A stretch of DNA of 26,815 nt from JAWLFI01 sp041685645 (GTDB lineage Bacteria > Bacteroidota > Bacteroidia > Chitinophagales > Saprospiraceae): contig JAWLFI010000011.1 in the NCBI GenBank assembly GCA_041685645.1, positions 1-26,815 on the forward strand, given 5' to 3'. The notes below the pieces were generated by a model that searched no databases, had not been told where the DNA came from, and worked only from the letters and a program-made list of their open reading frames with translations. Of the stretch, positions 1 through 8,221 are shown piece after piece (within the stretch, counting starts at the first letter, position 1; each line of letters opens with the position of its first letter). A program made the position numbers and the translations under genes.

Positions 1-471
1 AAAAACCGACTACATATCGCCGGGCGTGGCGCTTCTCCGTCGCTACGAGGTAAATTGGAATCAACTCCTTATTGCGACTATCACGGAGAAGTACCTTGTT
101 CTGATGCCTTTTTGCAGCAGCATTCGATTATGATTGTACCTTTATTGTCGGGCAGTGGCATGCGAGTCAAAATACTCGAAGGCATGGCAAAAGGCATGCT
201 AGTGATTACGACGAGTCAGGGGCTGGAAGGTATTCCGGCACGACATCAGCGCGAGGTTTTGGTAGCTGATAGTCCAAAAGCATTTGTAGATGCGTTGCGA
301 TGGGCTATTCAAGAACCCCGACAGGTTCGCGCGCTGCAGTCCGCTGCAGTCGAGTTTGTGGAGCGCGAGTTTCACATGTTTGAACAAGGGAAGAAGTTGC
401 ATAGCTTTTATAGCGAAATCTTACCGGTGAAACCACAAAAGCAGCGATCAATGCTTACCTTTGGTACCTAA
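1..471 (+). CDS. GT4-type glycosyltransferase, C-terminal part (cut by window edge)
   Basis: The reading frame is open from the first base, so the gene starts outside the window; a TTG at 55 is probably not the true start. The visible ~156 residues are the C-terminal, nucleotide-sugar-binding half of a GT-B glycosyltransferase. An LHIAGRGASP strand near the edge is typical of the start of this half, and PLLSGSGMRVKILEGMAKG followed by ITT is the GT4 donor-site signature with its conserved glutamate. A C-terminal helix packs near residues EREF. Such enzymes usually transfer sugars to lipopolysaccharide, exopolysaccharide or surface glycans at the cytoplasmic face; the acceptor cannot be read from sequence. 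The next gene begins 15 bases downstream and carries a similar motif, so the two probably work in one glycan pathway. Family is secure, substrate unknown. Confidence 0.85.
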   Translation, partial: KNRLHIAGRGASPSLRGKLESTPYCDYHGEVPCSDAFLQQHSIMIVPLLSGSGMRVKILEGMAKGMLVITTSQGLEGIPARHQREVLVADSPKAFVDALRWAIQEPRQVRALQSAAVEFVEREFHMFEQGKKLHSFYSEILPVKPQKQRSMLTFGT

Positions 472-486
472 ACTCAAGTATCTTTT

Positions 487-1692
487 GTGAGGCAACTGTG
501 GATTTTTACCTCTAGATATCCCTATCCCATTGAAAAGGGCGATAAACTACGACTGTATTTTCAGTTGATGGAGCTCAGTGCGCATTTTGAGGTCACTCTA
601 TTTACCCTGTGTGAGTCCGAGCCATTGCCCGAGCATCGGGAGGAGTTGGAGAAGTACTGTTCGGAGATCGTGTACTGCAGAGTGAACCGCATCGCTCAAT
701 TATACCATACTTTTTTGGCATTCACGAGGAAACACCCTTTGCAAGTGGGATTTTTCCATCATGCCGGACTGCAGCGTATCATACACGACCGCTTTGTAGA
801 GCAGCCCCCTGACGTTATTTATTGCCACCTGATTCGCATGACGGAGTACGTTCGGCATTTGCCAGTGCCGAAAGTGGTGGATTATATGGATGCCTTTTCG
901 CTGGGCATGTATCGCGCCTCGGAGAACAGCAAAAATATTTTTTGGCGGTATTTATACCGCATTGAGGCGACGCTGTGCGCGCATTACGAGCGACTGGTTT
1001 TTCCCAACTTTGACGGCTGGACGATTATTTCCGAGCAGGATCAGCAATCTCTGCTGATCTTGCAAAAGGAGCAAGTCGATGTGGTGCAAAACGGGATCGA
1101 TACCCGGCAATTTTATTTTGAAGAAAAACTGGATCACAAGGAACAATTACTGTTCATAGGTAATTTGGGTTATGCACCTAATGTGCGTGCGGCGCAATAT
1201 TTGGTAGAAGAAGTGATGCCCCTCTTGTGGAAAGAGCGACCGGAGGCCCGATTGGTTCTGGCGGGTGCCCGGCCGGGCGCATGGTTGCAGCGCTTGCAAG
1301 ACGAGCGGATAGAAGTGCGCGGATGGGTGGAAAGCATTCGCGATGTCTATGGTGAAGGATCCATTTTTGTCGCTCCTTTGTTTACAGGGAGTGGCATGCA
1401 GAATAAAATATTGGAAGCAATGTCGGTGGGCGTGCCTTGTATTACTACCGATATTGTCAACGATTCCATTCTTGCCAATACCCCGGAGGAGATTTTATTG
1501 GCCAATGATGCAGAGACTTTTGTAGAGCAAATTCTTCATCTTTTTGATGATGAAGAGGATTTTCGCCGTTTGAGTCATATTGGCCGTCAGTTTGTCGAGC
1601 GCAATTTTCCGTGGAAAAAAGCAACCCAACCCTTAATAGACTTGTTGAATCAAGTAAGTAATATCGAGAATAAAACAGAATATGCAAAATAA
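487..1692 (+). CDS. GT4-family glycosyltransferase
   Basis: A complete 401-residue GT-B glycosyltransferase. The N-terminal half opens with WIFTSRYPYPIEKGDKLR, the glycine-rich acceptor-side loop seen in GT4 proteins of the PEP-CTERM/exosortase-associated kind. The C-terminal half has FIGNLGYAPN (start of the second Rossmann domain), LVLAGARPG, and the donor-site signature PLFTGSGMQNKILEAMSVG followed by CITT. The start is GTG at 487; the frame has no better candidate and the N-terminal strand begins at once. Its donor-site motif resembles that of the gene just upstream, so the two may be distant tandem paralogues making a surface glycan. The end overlaps the next gene by 11 bases, which suggests translational coupling to the riboflavin gene although the pathways look unrelated. 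Sugar donor and acceptor are not determinable. Confidence 0.88.
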   Translation: MRQLWIFTSRYPYPIEKGDKLRLYFQLMELSAHFEVTLFTLCESEPLPEHREELEKYCSEIVYCRVNRIAQLYHTFLAFTRKHPLQVGFFHHAGLQRIIHDRFVEQPPDVIYCHLIRMTEYVRHLPVPKVVDYMDAFSLGMYRASENSKNIFWRYLYRIEATLCAHYERLVFPNFDGWTIISEQDQQSLLILQKEQVDVVQNGIDTRQFYFEEKLDHKEQLLFIGNLGYAPNVRAAQYLVEEVMPLLWKERPEARLVLAGARPGAWLQRLQDERIEVRGWVESIRDVYGEGSIFVAPLFTGSGMQNKILEAMSVGVPCITTDIVNDSILANTPEEILLANDAETFVEQILHLFDDEEDFRRLSHIGRQFVERNFPWKKATQPLIDLLNQVSNIENKTEYAK

Positions 1693-2821
1693 AAATGTAG
1701 CTCGGGAAGAATTATTGGACACTATAGACGAGGCCATCGAAGACTTGAAAGCCGGCAAGGTAATCATCGTAGTCGATGATGAGGACAGAGAGAATGAGGG
1801 CGATTTTGTGGGAGCGGCCGAGTCGATCACGCCGGAGATTATCAATTTCATGTCCAAAGAGGGCAGGGGGTTGATCTGCACACCTTTAGAGGAAGAGCGA
1901 GCGCGTGAATTGGGGTTGACTCGAATGGTGAACAATAATACTGCCCTGCACGAAACCGCCTTTACTGTATCAATCGACTTGAAGGGGTACGGCTGCACCA
2001 CAGGCATTTCAGCATACGATCGGTCGAGAGGGATTAAGGCGATAACTGAGCCCGAGATATCTGCAGCGGACTTTGCCCGCCCCGGGCATATCTTTCCCTT
2101 GATTGCCAAGCCGGGGGGTGTATTGCGGCGCACCGGACATACGGAAGCATCAGTAGATTTAGCTCGATTAGCCGGCTTTTATCCAGCGGGTGTATTGGTG
2201 GAGATTCTCAATGAGGACGGCTCCATGGCTCGCCTACCACACTTGCGTAAAATTGCCGATAAATTCGATCTAAAAATCATTTCCATTGCCGATTTAGTGG
2301 CCTATCGGATGGAAAATGAGCGCATTATTAGTCAGGCTTATGAGACAGAGATCGATTCCAAATACGGCCGCTTTAAGGTGCGCGCGTATCGGCAGGACAC
2401 TACCGATGACATCCACCTCGCAATTTTTACGGGAGATTGGGAAGAAGAAGATGAGGTGATGGTGAGAGTGCACAGCTCAACTGAGACCGGCGATATCCTG
2501 GGCTTTTTATTTAATGCGTATGGCGAGACCATAACAAAGAGTTTACATTGGATTCAGGAAGAAGGCAAAGGCGTGTTGTTATTTATGCGGCATTCCGAAA
2601 AAGGCAGTTTGCTTTCCACTCTGGAGAAAGTGGAAGAAGAGGGCAGTCTAAAAGCTTTGAAGCGCACGGGTGACCAACGAGATTTCGGCATTGGCGCACA
2701 AATCCTTCGCGATTTATCCATCAAAAAGATTCGATTGATCACTCGTTCTCAGCGCAAGCGCGTCGGCCTGATTGGCTATGGGTTGGAGATTGTGGAGAAT
2801 TTGCCCTTGGATATTGATTAG
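1682..2821 (+). CDS. ribB: 3,4-dihydroxy-2-butanone 4-phosphate synthase with degenerate GTP cyclohydrolase II-like domain
   Basis: 379 residues with the RibBA layout. Residues 1-210 are a full DHBP synthase, which turns ribulose 5-phosphate into the four-carbon riboflavin precursor: the acidic metal and substrate loop DDEDRENEGDF (32-42), RGLICTPL (62-69), GCTTGIS (104-110), RPGHIFPL (133-140) and GHTEASVDLARLAG (152-165). Residues ~225-379 align with GTP cyclohydrolase II, ending in FGIGAQILRDL and an IGYGLEIVE tail. The zinc cysteines of that family are absent: the HSECLTGD-like site reads VHSSTETGD (263-271) and the RCDCG-like site reads FNAYG (277-281). The GRGIGL-like loop is replaced by HSEKGSL (304-310). 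The first domain is therefore probably the only active one, and GTP cyclohydrolase II would have to be encoded elsewhere. From memory, similar RibB proteins with a decayed second half occur in Flavobacteriia. The ATG overlaps the upstream glycosyltransferase. Confidence 0.92.
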   Translation: MQNKNVAREELLDTIDEAIEDLKAGKVIIVVDDEDRENEGDFVGAAESITPEIINFMSKEGRGLICTPLEEERARELGLTRMVNNNTALHETAFTVSIDLKGYGCTTGISAYDRSRGIKAITEPEISAADFARPGHIFPLIAKPGGVLRRTGHTEASVDLARLAGFYPAGVLVEILNEDGSMARLPHLRKIADKFDLKIISIADLVAYRMENERIISQAYETEIDSKYGRFKVRAYRQDTTDDIHLAIFTGDWEEEDEVMVRVHSSTETGDILGFLFNAYGETITKSLHWIQEEGKGVLLFMRHSEKGSLLSTLEKVEEEGSLKALKRTGDQRDFGIGAQILRDLSIKKIRLITRSQRKRVGLIGYGLEIVENLPLDID

Positions 2822-2834
2822 AGGACAGCATTCA

Positions 2835-2858
2835 CAAAAAAGCAGTTTTCTTTTTTTG
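2835..2858 (+). terminator. possible weak terminator after ribB
   Basis: An A-rich arm (C then six A then G, 2835-2842) faces a T-rich arm (C then seven T then G, 2850-2858) across a 7-base loop, 14 bases after the ribB stop codon. The stem is almost all A-T, so it is thermodynamically weak; position and T-run make a terminator plausible. Confidence 0.3.
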
Positions 2859-3215
2859 AGGGTCATCTCTCTTGCTTTCAATTGATTGGGGTGGTTGAGA
2901 TGATGTAGAGGTGTTAATCGCTTTTTCTTTGGATTCGTAGTTATGATTTAATCCTTCGCCTTTTTTAGTCAGTGGGATAAGGGGAATCGGCTTTGATACA
3001 GGCCCATATTTATAAATTCAGCAGGCTTGCCTTTTGCCCTTTGATTGATTAAGCTCTTTTGATTTCGTTTTGAAGGAAGAGATGATACACGGAGGTTGAT
3101 TTAGTGAAGTGGTCCTTTGTTTTTAATAATTTATTGGGTTCTGGCGTGGACATGGTGGTATTCTAAAACGTATAAATGAATGAAAGTATCTTTATAATAT
3201 TACAAATGCTGCACG
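2859..3215. other. gene-free stretch upstream of the LRR gene
   Basis: About 360 bases, AT-rich, with no reading frame I would defend and no RNA gene that I recognise. It must hold the LRR gene promoter. The nearest box is TATCTTTA at about 3187, one base off TAnnTTTG, with no clear TTTG partner upstream, so no promoter is called. Confidence 0.4.
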
Positions 3216-5576
3216 ATGAAACGACTTGTACCCTTTTTTCTATTCACTCTCCTTACTTTCTTTTTTTCAAGTAACACTGTCGCACAATGCGATAATTCCG
3301 ATGATTATCTAGCTCTAAGAGCGCTGTATCTCAGTATGGGTGGAGAAAATTGGGTAAATTCTTCCGGGTGGCCGGATAGCGCAACCTTAATTGCAAACCC
3401 CACACCACCTGCAGGAACAGATATGGGAAATTGGAATGGAATAGGATGTGACGGTTCGGGACGGGTGAGGAATATTAGTTTACGATCGAATGGGCTCAGT
3501 GGAGTCATCCCACCGGAGCTAGGGAATGCAACACTATTACAGGGTTTAGATTTAGCTGAGAATGAACTGAATGGTCCCTTTCCTCCACAGTTGGCGAATT
3601 TAGAGAATTTGGAGTCTTTCGATTTGGGCAGTAATGAACTGAGCGGCGAGATTCCAGATGTTATTTTTAGCCTTACTTCTTTAAGTGGCCTGGATTTGAG
3701 TGGTAATGAATTCACTGGATCCATCCCTGCGGAGCTCGGAAATCTGGTGAATTTGACAGGTTTAGATATGAGCAATAACGGTCTTATTGGCAGTATTCCG
3801 ACAGGCATTGGCAATCTTATAGAATTACAATTTTTATCTCTGGCAAATAACGATTTGGCTGGCACACCTCCTGCATCCATTGGTGATTTGGAGAGTTTGG
3901 GGGACTTGCAATTGAATGCTAACAGACTCAGTGGTAGAATTCCTTCTGAAATGGGAAATTTGTCGAATTTAGAAAATCTAGATGTGAGTGATAATAATCT
4001 TAGCGGGCCACTTCCACCTGAGCTGGGGAATTTATTGAATTTGTGGGATATGAAATTTTCTGATAATGATTTGAGTGGTGCTATCCCCAATGAATTTGGT
4101 GACTTATCCAATTTGAAAATGCTGAATCTTGAGAATAACGAATTAGTAGATTCCATACCCCCTTCACTGGGAAGCTTGTCTAGTTTAAGGGGATTGTTTT
4201 TGAGTAGTAATCAACTAAGCGGAGAAATTCCACCTGAGCTGGGTGACTTATCCAATATAGAGGATTTGGATTTGTCCAATAACGATCTCAGTGGTTGTTT
4301 GGAAGAAAATTTATTAAACTTATGTTCTGGTAATCGTTCTGTTAATATTTTTAATAATCCCAGGCTTGATAATGAGGATTGGGCTACATTTTGTAGTATC
4401 CAGTTGGGTGTGTGTGAGGGCTGTCGGCTTCAACAAAACAAACAAGATGAGTTGGAGTCTCTTTTTGATCTTTACCATGCTACCGATGGCCCAAATTGGA
4501 CCGAAAATGCCGGTTGGGAAGAGGGTGTCGCAGGCAACGACTGTGATTACTGCGCTTGGGACGGAGTGATTTGTGATGGGGATGGTAGGGTGAGAGGGCT
4601 GAACCTCTACATGAATAACCTAAGTGGTTCAATTCCTCCTGAAATTGGACAATTCTCTCGCCTGGGTTTTATAAATCTAGCCTCCAATAATCTGAACGGC
4701 TCAATTCCTCCCGAGATAGGCAATTTATCAAATTTGGAGGATATTGATTTCAGAGCAAATCAGTTGAGTGGGCCAATTCCTCCTGAAATAGGTAGCTTAA
4801 CTCAATTGAGGGAGTTGGTTCTATTTGGGAATAGTCTGTCCGGCCTGCTTCCTCCTGAGATAGGCAATTTAACCAATGTGGAAACTATCATGTTGCAAAG
4901 GAATCAGTTGAGTGGTCCACTTCCAGCTGAAATGGGAAACCTGTTAAATTTAGAGGATATAGATCTGTCTTTTAATGATATCGATGGCCCAATTCCGCCT
5001 GAAATAGGTGATTTGGATAGTTTGAGCTTTGCATGGTTAAATAATAATCAATTGAGTGATTCTATTCCTCCTGAATTGGGGAGCTTACAGAATTTGAATT
5101 TTATGGATCTGGAAGCCAATAAACTGAGTGGATCTGTACCCGCTGAGTTGAGTGATTTGTCGAGTTTGTTTGGCTTCAATTTGAGAGATAATCAGCTCAG
5201 CGGTTGCTTGGATCCCGACCTTCTAGACTTGTGTTCTTCTGGGATTTCTCTCACGCTTGAAAATAACCCGATGCTTGATAATGATGATTGGGATTCTTTT
5301 TGTGAGGATCAAGTGGGCATTTGCGGTACGGTGAGTGTTTTGGGAGTTCCCAAATCAGGAGTTTCTATCTACCCCAATCCCGCCGGGGCTCAAGTTCATA
5401 TTCTCGATATGACTCCTTCTAATGTGACTTTAATGAACTCCAATGGAAAGGAGATTGAAGTTCAGGCAGATGGAGGTGTGATTCATGTTGGACATCTTAC
5501 GCCAGGGCTCTACATCTTGAAGATAGTTGACGCCCGGGATGAAAAAGTTTACGTAAAGCGGTTCATCAAGAGCTGA
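3216..5576 (+). CDS. secreted two-module leucine-rich-repeat protein with type IX sorting domain
   Basis: 786 residues. An N-terminal signal peptide (hydrophobic core 4-20, probable cut after VAQ at 22-24) is followed by two copies of one architecture. Each has a tryptophan/cysteine cap (GGENWVNSSGW; DGPNWTENAGW), then plant-type LRRs of 24 residues with the pattern LxxLxLxxNxLSGxIPPELGNL, then an end cap ending in SGCLxxxLLxLCS with a DNEDW or DNDDW stretch and paired cysteines. I count 12 repeats at about 84-371 and 9 at about 459-674. Residues 707-786 form a Por-secretion (type A) C-terminal domain, with SIYPNPAG at its start and LTPGLYILKI near the end. The protein is probably exported through the type IX secretion system and anchored on or released from the cell surface, where LRRs bind proteins or glycans. 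The matching caps imply an internal duplication. The gene is monocistronic and converges on the PorP/SprF-like gene. Ligand unknown. Confidence 0.93.
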   Translation: MKRLVPFFLFTLLTFFFSSNTVAQCDNSDDYLALRALYLSMGGENWVNSSGWPDSATLIANPTPPAGTDMGNWNGIGCDGSGRVRNISLRSNGLSGVIPPELGNATLLQGLDLAENELNGPFPPQLANLENLESFDLGSNELSGEIPDVIFSLTSLSGLDLSGNEFTGSIPAELGNLVNLTGLDMSNNGLIGSIPTGIGNLIELQFLSLANNDLAGTPPASIGDLESLGDLQLNANRLSGRIPSEMGNLSNLENLDVSDNNLSGPLPPELGNLLNLWDMKFSDNDLSGAIPNEFGDLSNLKMLNLENNELVDSIPPSLGSLSSLRGLFLSSNQLSGEIPPELGDLSNIEDLDLSNNDLSGCLEENLLNLCSGNRSVNIFNNPRLDNEDWATFCSIQLGVCEGCRLQQNKQDELESLFDLYHATDGPNWTENAGWEEGVAGNDCDYCAWDGVICDGDGRVRGLNLYMNNLSGSIPPEIGQFSRLGFINLASNNLNGSIPPEIGNLSNLEDIDFRANQLSGPIPPEIGSLTQLRELVLFGNSLSGLLPPEIGNLTNVETIMLQRNQLSGPLPAEMGNLLNLEDIDLSFNDIDGPIPPEIGDLDSLSFAWLNNNQLSDSIPPELGSLQNLNFMDLEANKLSGSVPAELSDLSSLFGFNLRDNQLSGCLDPDLLDLCSSGISLTLENNPMLDNDDWDSFCEDQVGICGTVSVLGVPKSGVSIYPNPAGAQVHILDMTPSNVTLMNSNGKEIEVQADGGVIHVGHLTPGLYILKIVDARDEKVYVKRFIKS

Positions 5577-5768
5577 TTTGAAATGTGGGCTATTTTGCGA
5601 TAGCGTATTCTATGGTTTAACCGAATAAAAAATAAAAATCATTTGATATGCCGCGCTTTTATGCTCAGTTGAAATGAGGACGGGGAAAGAGTAATTCTTG
5701 CTATCAGGAGGTGAGGAGGAGATGTCATGTAAAACCACTGAAGACGATGAGAAGAAGCCTTACGCGTA

Positions 5769-6854
5769 TTAGAAAGTGGGACACATATAACTCTCATTGA
5801 CGTATTCGCCGATGTAAATAAAAGAGAGTTCCAGGGCATTCCGATTGGCGATTTTGCCTCCTATAATGTTCATATCATAACTAATGCCCAACTTTACATC
5901 CTGGAGTTCGATGCCAACGAGAGCGACCACGGCATTGGGCTGAAATTTTTCGATGTAATTATTGAGTCTCAAATAGCCGCCCAATATCAGATTGTTGCCG
6001 GCGACGCGTGAGAGTCTGTTTTTCCAGGCTGCACCCACCACGGCCTCCTGAAAAGGACCCTGAAGGGTAAATGCAGAGCGCACGGTTAAATAGTGATCGG
6101 TAAAATTGGCCAATAAAAAACTGTAGGAGGCATCCATGGCATAGCGCCGATAAATATCATTTGCGGGAAATTCTACAGTGGGATTATTGGAGTTACCTTC
6201 CTGATAAAAGGACAAATCGACCGGTAAGATGTGATCGACGCTGAGTCCGGTGCTAAACCGCGTATCCTTATTGGGTCGCGTAGAAAAGTTGATTCCCAGA
6301 GCTAAGTCGGGATAGGCAAAATTGTTTCTCGGCAGGACTTCATTGGTAGGTAAGACAAATTGGTCAATCCCATTGAATTCATCTTGAAAGTTTATTTGTT
6401 CGTAATTGACGTTTTTTTGTGTGATACCAAATCGAAGGCCGAAAGACAAGAAAGTCTTTTTCTTATTGTTTAAGTTTTTGTGAAATGCCCCGGTGAGAGC
6501 GGCAAAAGTGGTCGTGAAATCCACCACGTCGACCTGGTCGCGAACAAATACGAGACCGCCGGCTGCTGCGTCCTGCGAAATGCCCGATTTGGGGCCAATT
6601 TTGAATCGAACGTCTCCGGTGGCAGTATAAGAAACAAAAGGATTATCTGCGGCACCTCTCCACTGATCGCGATACACTCCGGTCATCCGAAATGATCCAT
6701 CATAGGCTCCGGTGAGAGCGGGGTTGAAGTAGGAGGGAGCTGCATAGTACTGCGAAAACCGTGGATCCTGTGCTTGTAACTCAGACAAGCCCTGATTCCA
6801 GCCCATACTCAACAGGAAGACATATAGTAGAGCGATCCGCAAAATGTGTTTCAT
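5769..6854 (-). CDS. PorP/SprF family outer-membrane protein (type IX secretion-associated)
   Basis: 361 residues from the ATG at 6854. That start begins directly with a signal peptide (MKHILRIALLYVFLLS, cut near LQAQ), whereas a more upstream ATG at 6884 would add ten polar residues and run into the preceding gene. The mature protein opens with DPRFSQYYAAPSYFNPALTG, the hallmark of the PorP/SprF family, and continues as alternating beta strands typical of an outer-membrane barrel (for example GVYRDQWRG, FVSYTATGDVRF, KLGISYDMN). Family members assist type IX secretion or surface attachment, often of large adhesins such as SprB. It is the last gene of a three-gene - strand operon, 7 bases after the cystathionine beta-synthase-like gene. 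The convergent neighbour is a type IX cargo, but the gene is not co-transcribed with it. Which cargo it serves is unknown. Confidence 0.9.
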   Translation of the reverse strand: MKHILRIALLYVFLLSMGWNQGLSELQAQDPRFSQYYAAPSYFNPALTGAYDGSFRMTGVYRDQWRGAADNPFVSYTATGDVRFKIGPKSGISQDAAAGGLVFVRDQVDVVDFTTTFAALTGAFHKNLNNKKKTFLSFGLRFGITQKNVNYEQINFQDEFNGIDQFVLPTNEVLPRNNFAYPDLALGINFSTRPNKDTRFSTGLSVDHILPVDLSFYQEGNSNNPTVEFPANDIYRRYAMDASYSFLLANFTDHYLTVRSAFTLQGPFQEAVVGAAWKNRLSRVAGNNLILGGYLRLNNYIEKFQPNAVVALVGIELQDVKLGISYDMNIIGGKIANRNALELSFIYIGEYVNESYMCPTF

Positions 6855-6861
6855 ATCTATT

Positions 6862-8220
6862 TTAAACTGCTTTGAGTATATCATATTGTGAAATCATGTT
6901 ATAATCCCCAAAGCGATTCTTTGTGATTACGGTGTAATTATCGCTGTCCATGGTGCGAATGATATCCTTTACTTTGGTTTCGTGATCGACTTCCGGCAAG
7001 GCGGGCCCCATGATATCTTGTACCTGAGTTTTATGACCTGAAATTCCTTGAGACACTAGGTGTGAGAGCACCTGATTCTCATAGATGGTGCCTACGACCT
7101 GACCATTTTGCAGCACGGGGATTTGGGAGATTTCCTTGCTCTTCATCATATCCAGTACTTCATCAATGGTTACCTCCGGGCTTGTGGTAATCCATTCTTT
7201 TTTATCTTTCATGTCGAGGACCTGACCAATTGTAATTTCCTCATCTAAAAATCCGCGCTCTCTCATCCACTCATCATTGTACACTTTCCCTACATATCGG
7301 CTTCCGTGATCGTGAAAGATAACAACGACAACATCGTCTTTTTTGAGTTGATCCTGGAGTTGCAATACGCCCTTCACGGCGGAACCGGCACTGTAGCCCA
7401 TGAGCAGACCTTCCTCTCTCGCCAATTTGCGGGTATAGACCGCCCCGTCTTTATCCGTCACTTTTTCAAAATGATCAATGAGAGAGAAGTCCACATTTTT
7501 TGGAATAATATCTTCTCCGATCCCTTCCGTGATATAGGGGAATATTTCCTTCTCGTCAAATTCGCCGGTCTCGTGGTATTTCTTAAATACAGAACCGTAG
7601 GTATCAATGCCCCAAATTTTGATGTTCGGATTTTGCTCTTTGAGGTATTTGGCCGTCCCAGAAATCGTGCCACCGGTACCAACACCCACGACTAAATGGG
7701 TGATTTTCCCATCGGTTTGTTTCCATATTTCCGGGCCGGTGCTTTCGTAGTGGCCAAGTCTGTTAGCTAAATTGTCGTATTGATTAAACCAAAAGGAATT
7801 GGGTATAGTCTTGCTGATTTTTTCGGCTACGGAGTAGTACGATCGCTCATCATCCGCCGCTACATTCGTAGGACACACAATGACTTCAGCCCCAAGAGCT
7901 CTTAGCAAATCCAGTTTTTCCTTGGATTGCTTGTCACTGGTAGTAAAAATACATTTATATCCTCTAACACAGGCGCCGAGCGCTAAGCCCATGCCCGTAT
8001 TGCCAGAGGTGCATTCTATGATGGTTCCGCCGGGTTTTATTTTTCCCTCTTTTTCAGCGACGTCCAACATTTTCATTGCCATTCTATCCTTGATGGAGTG
8101 GCCCGGGTTGAAAGTTTCTACTTTGGCTAAAACGGTAGCTGGTACGCCTTTGACGATTTTATTCAGTCGAATCAAAGGCGTGTTTCCAATCGTTTCCAGT
8201 ACATTATTATAGTAATTCAT
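6862..8220 (-). CDS. cystathionine beta-synthase-like PLP enzyme with CBS domain pair
   Basis: 452 residues from the ATG at 8220, chosen because it begins MNYYNNVLETIGNTPLIRLN, the usual start of the family, and lies one base after the previous stop. The fold-type II PLP domain holds the Schiff-base lysine in SIKDRMA (K44), the substrate loop SGNTGMG (72-78), the phosphate-binding GTGGT (181-185) and a C-terminal GYSAGSA serine that contacts the pyridine nitrogen. Residues ~330-452 are two CBS motifs, each with a hydrophobic IPVL- or YTVI-type strand, probably a nucleotide or S-adenosylmethionine sensor. It should join homocysteine and serine into cystathionine in transsulfuration; O-acetylserine sulfhydrylase activity is the main alternative, but that enzyme normally lacks CBS domains. 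It sits between two envelope genes in a compact operon, an odd partnership. Confidence 0.9.
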   Translation of the reverse strand: MNYYNNVLETIGNTPLIRLNKIVKGVPATVLAKVETFNPGHSIKDRMAMKMLDVAEKEGKIKPGGTIIECTSGNTGMGLALGACVRGYKCIFTTSDKQSKEKLDLLRALGAEVIVCPTNVAADDERSYYSVAEKISKTIPNSFWFNQYDNLANRLGHYESTGPEIWKQTDGKITHLVVGVGTGGTISGTAKYLKEQNPNIKIWGIDTYGSVFKKYHETGEFDEKEIFPYITEGIGEDIIPKNVDFSLIDHFEKVTDKDGAVYTRKLAREEGLLMGYSAGSAVKGVLQLQDQLKKDDVVVVIFHDHGSRYVGKVYNDEWMRERGFLDEEITIGQVLDMKDKKEWITTSPEVTIDEVLDMMKSKEISQIPVLQNGQVVGTIYENQVLSHLVSQGISGHKTQVQDIMGPALPEVDHETKVKDIIRTMDSDNYTVITKNRFGDYNMISQYDILKAV

Positions 8221-8221
8221 A

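Noticed and set aside
2822..3215. Possible tRNA, riboswitch or small RNA in the gap before the LRR gene
   Set aside because: No cloverleaf, no FMN-type conserved core and no strong hairpin beyond the weak stem at 2835-2858.
3305..4156. 283-codon antisense frame inside the LRR gene
   Set aside because: Its repetitive sequence mirrors the 72-base LRR repeats of the sense strand; it has no start context or family resemblance.
3465..5236. Regular short repeats that might be taken for a CRISPR or satellite array
   Set aside because: They are degenerate 72-base units in phase with the LRR coding frame; no identical repeats with unique spacers.
5722..5772. 16-codon frame on + (start at 5722) preceded by AGGAGG-rich sequence
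   Set aside because: Very short, no family, and overlaps the end of the PorP/SprF gene; purine-rich sequence alone is weak support in Bacteroidota.
7306..7695. 129-codon + strand frame opposite the cystathionine beta-synthase-like gene
   Set aside because: Antisense shadow of a well-supported enzyme; no recognisable domain.
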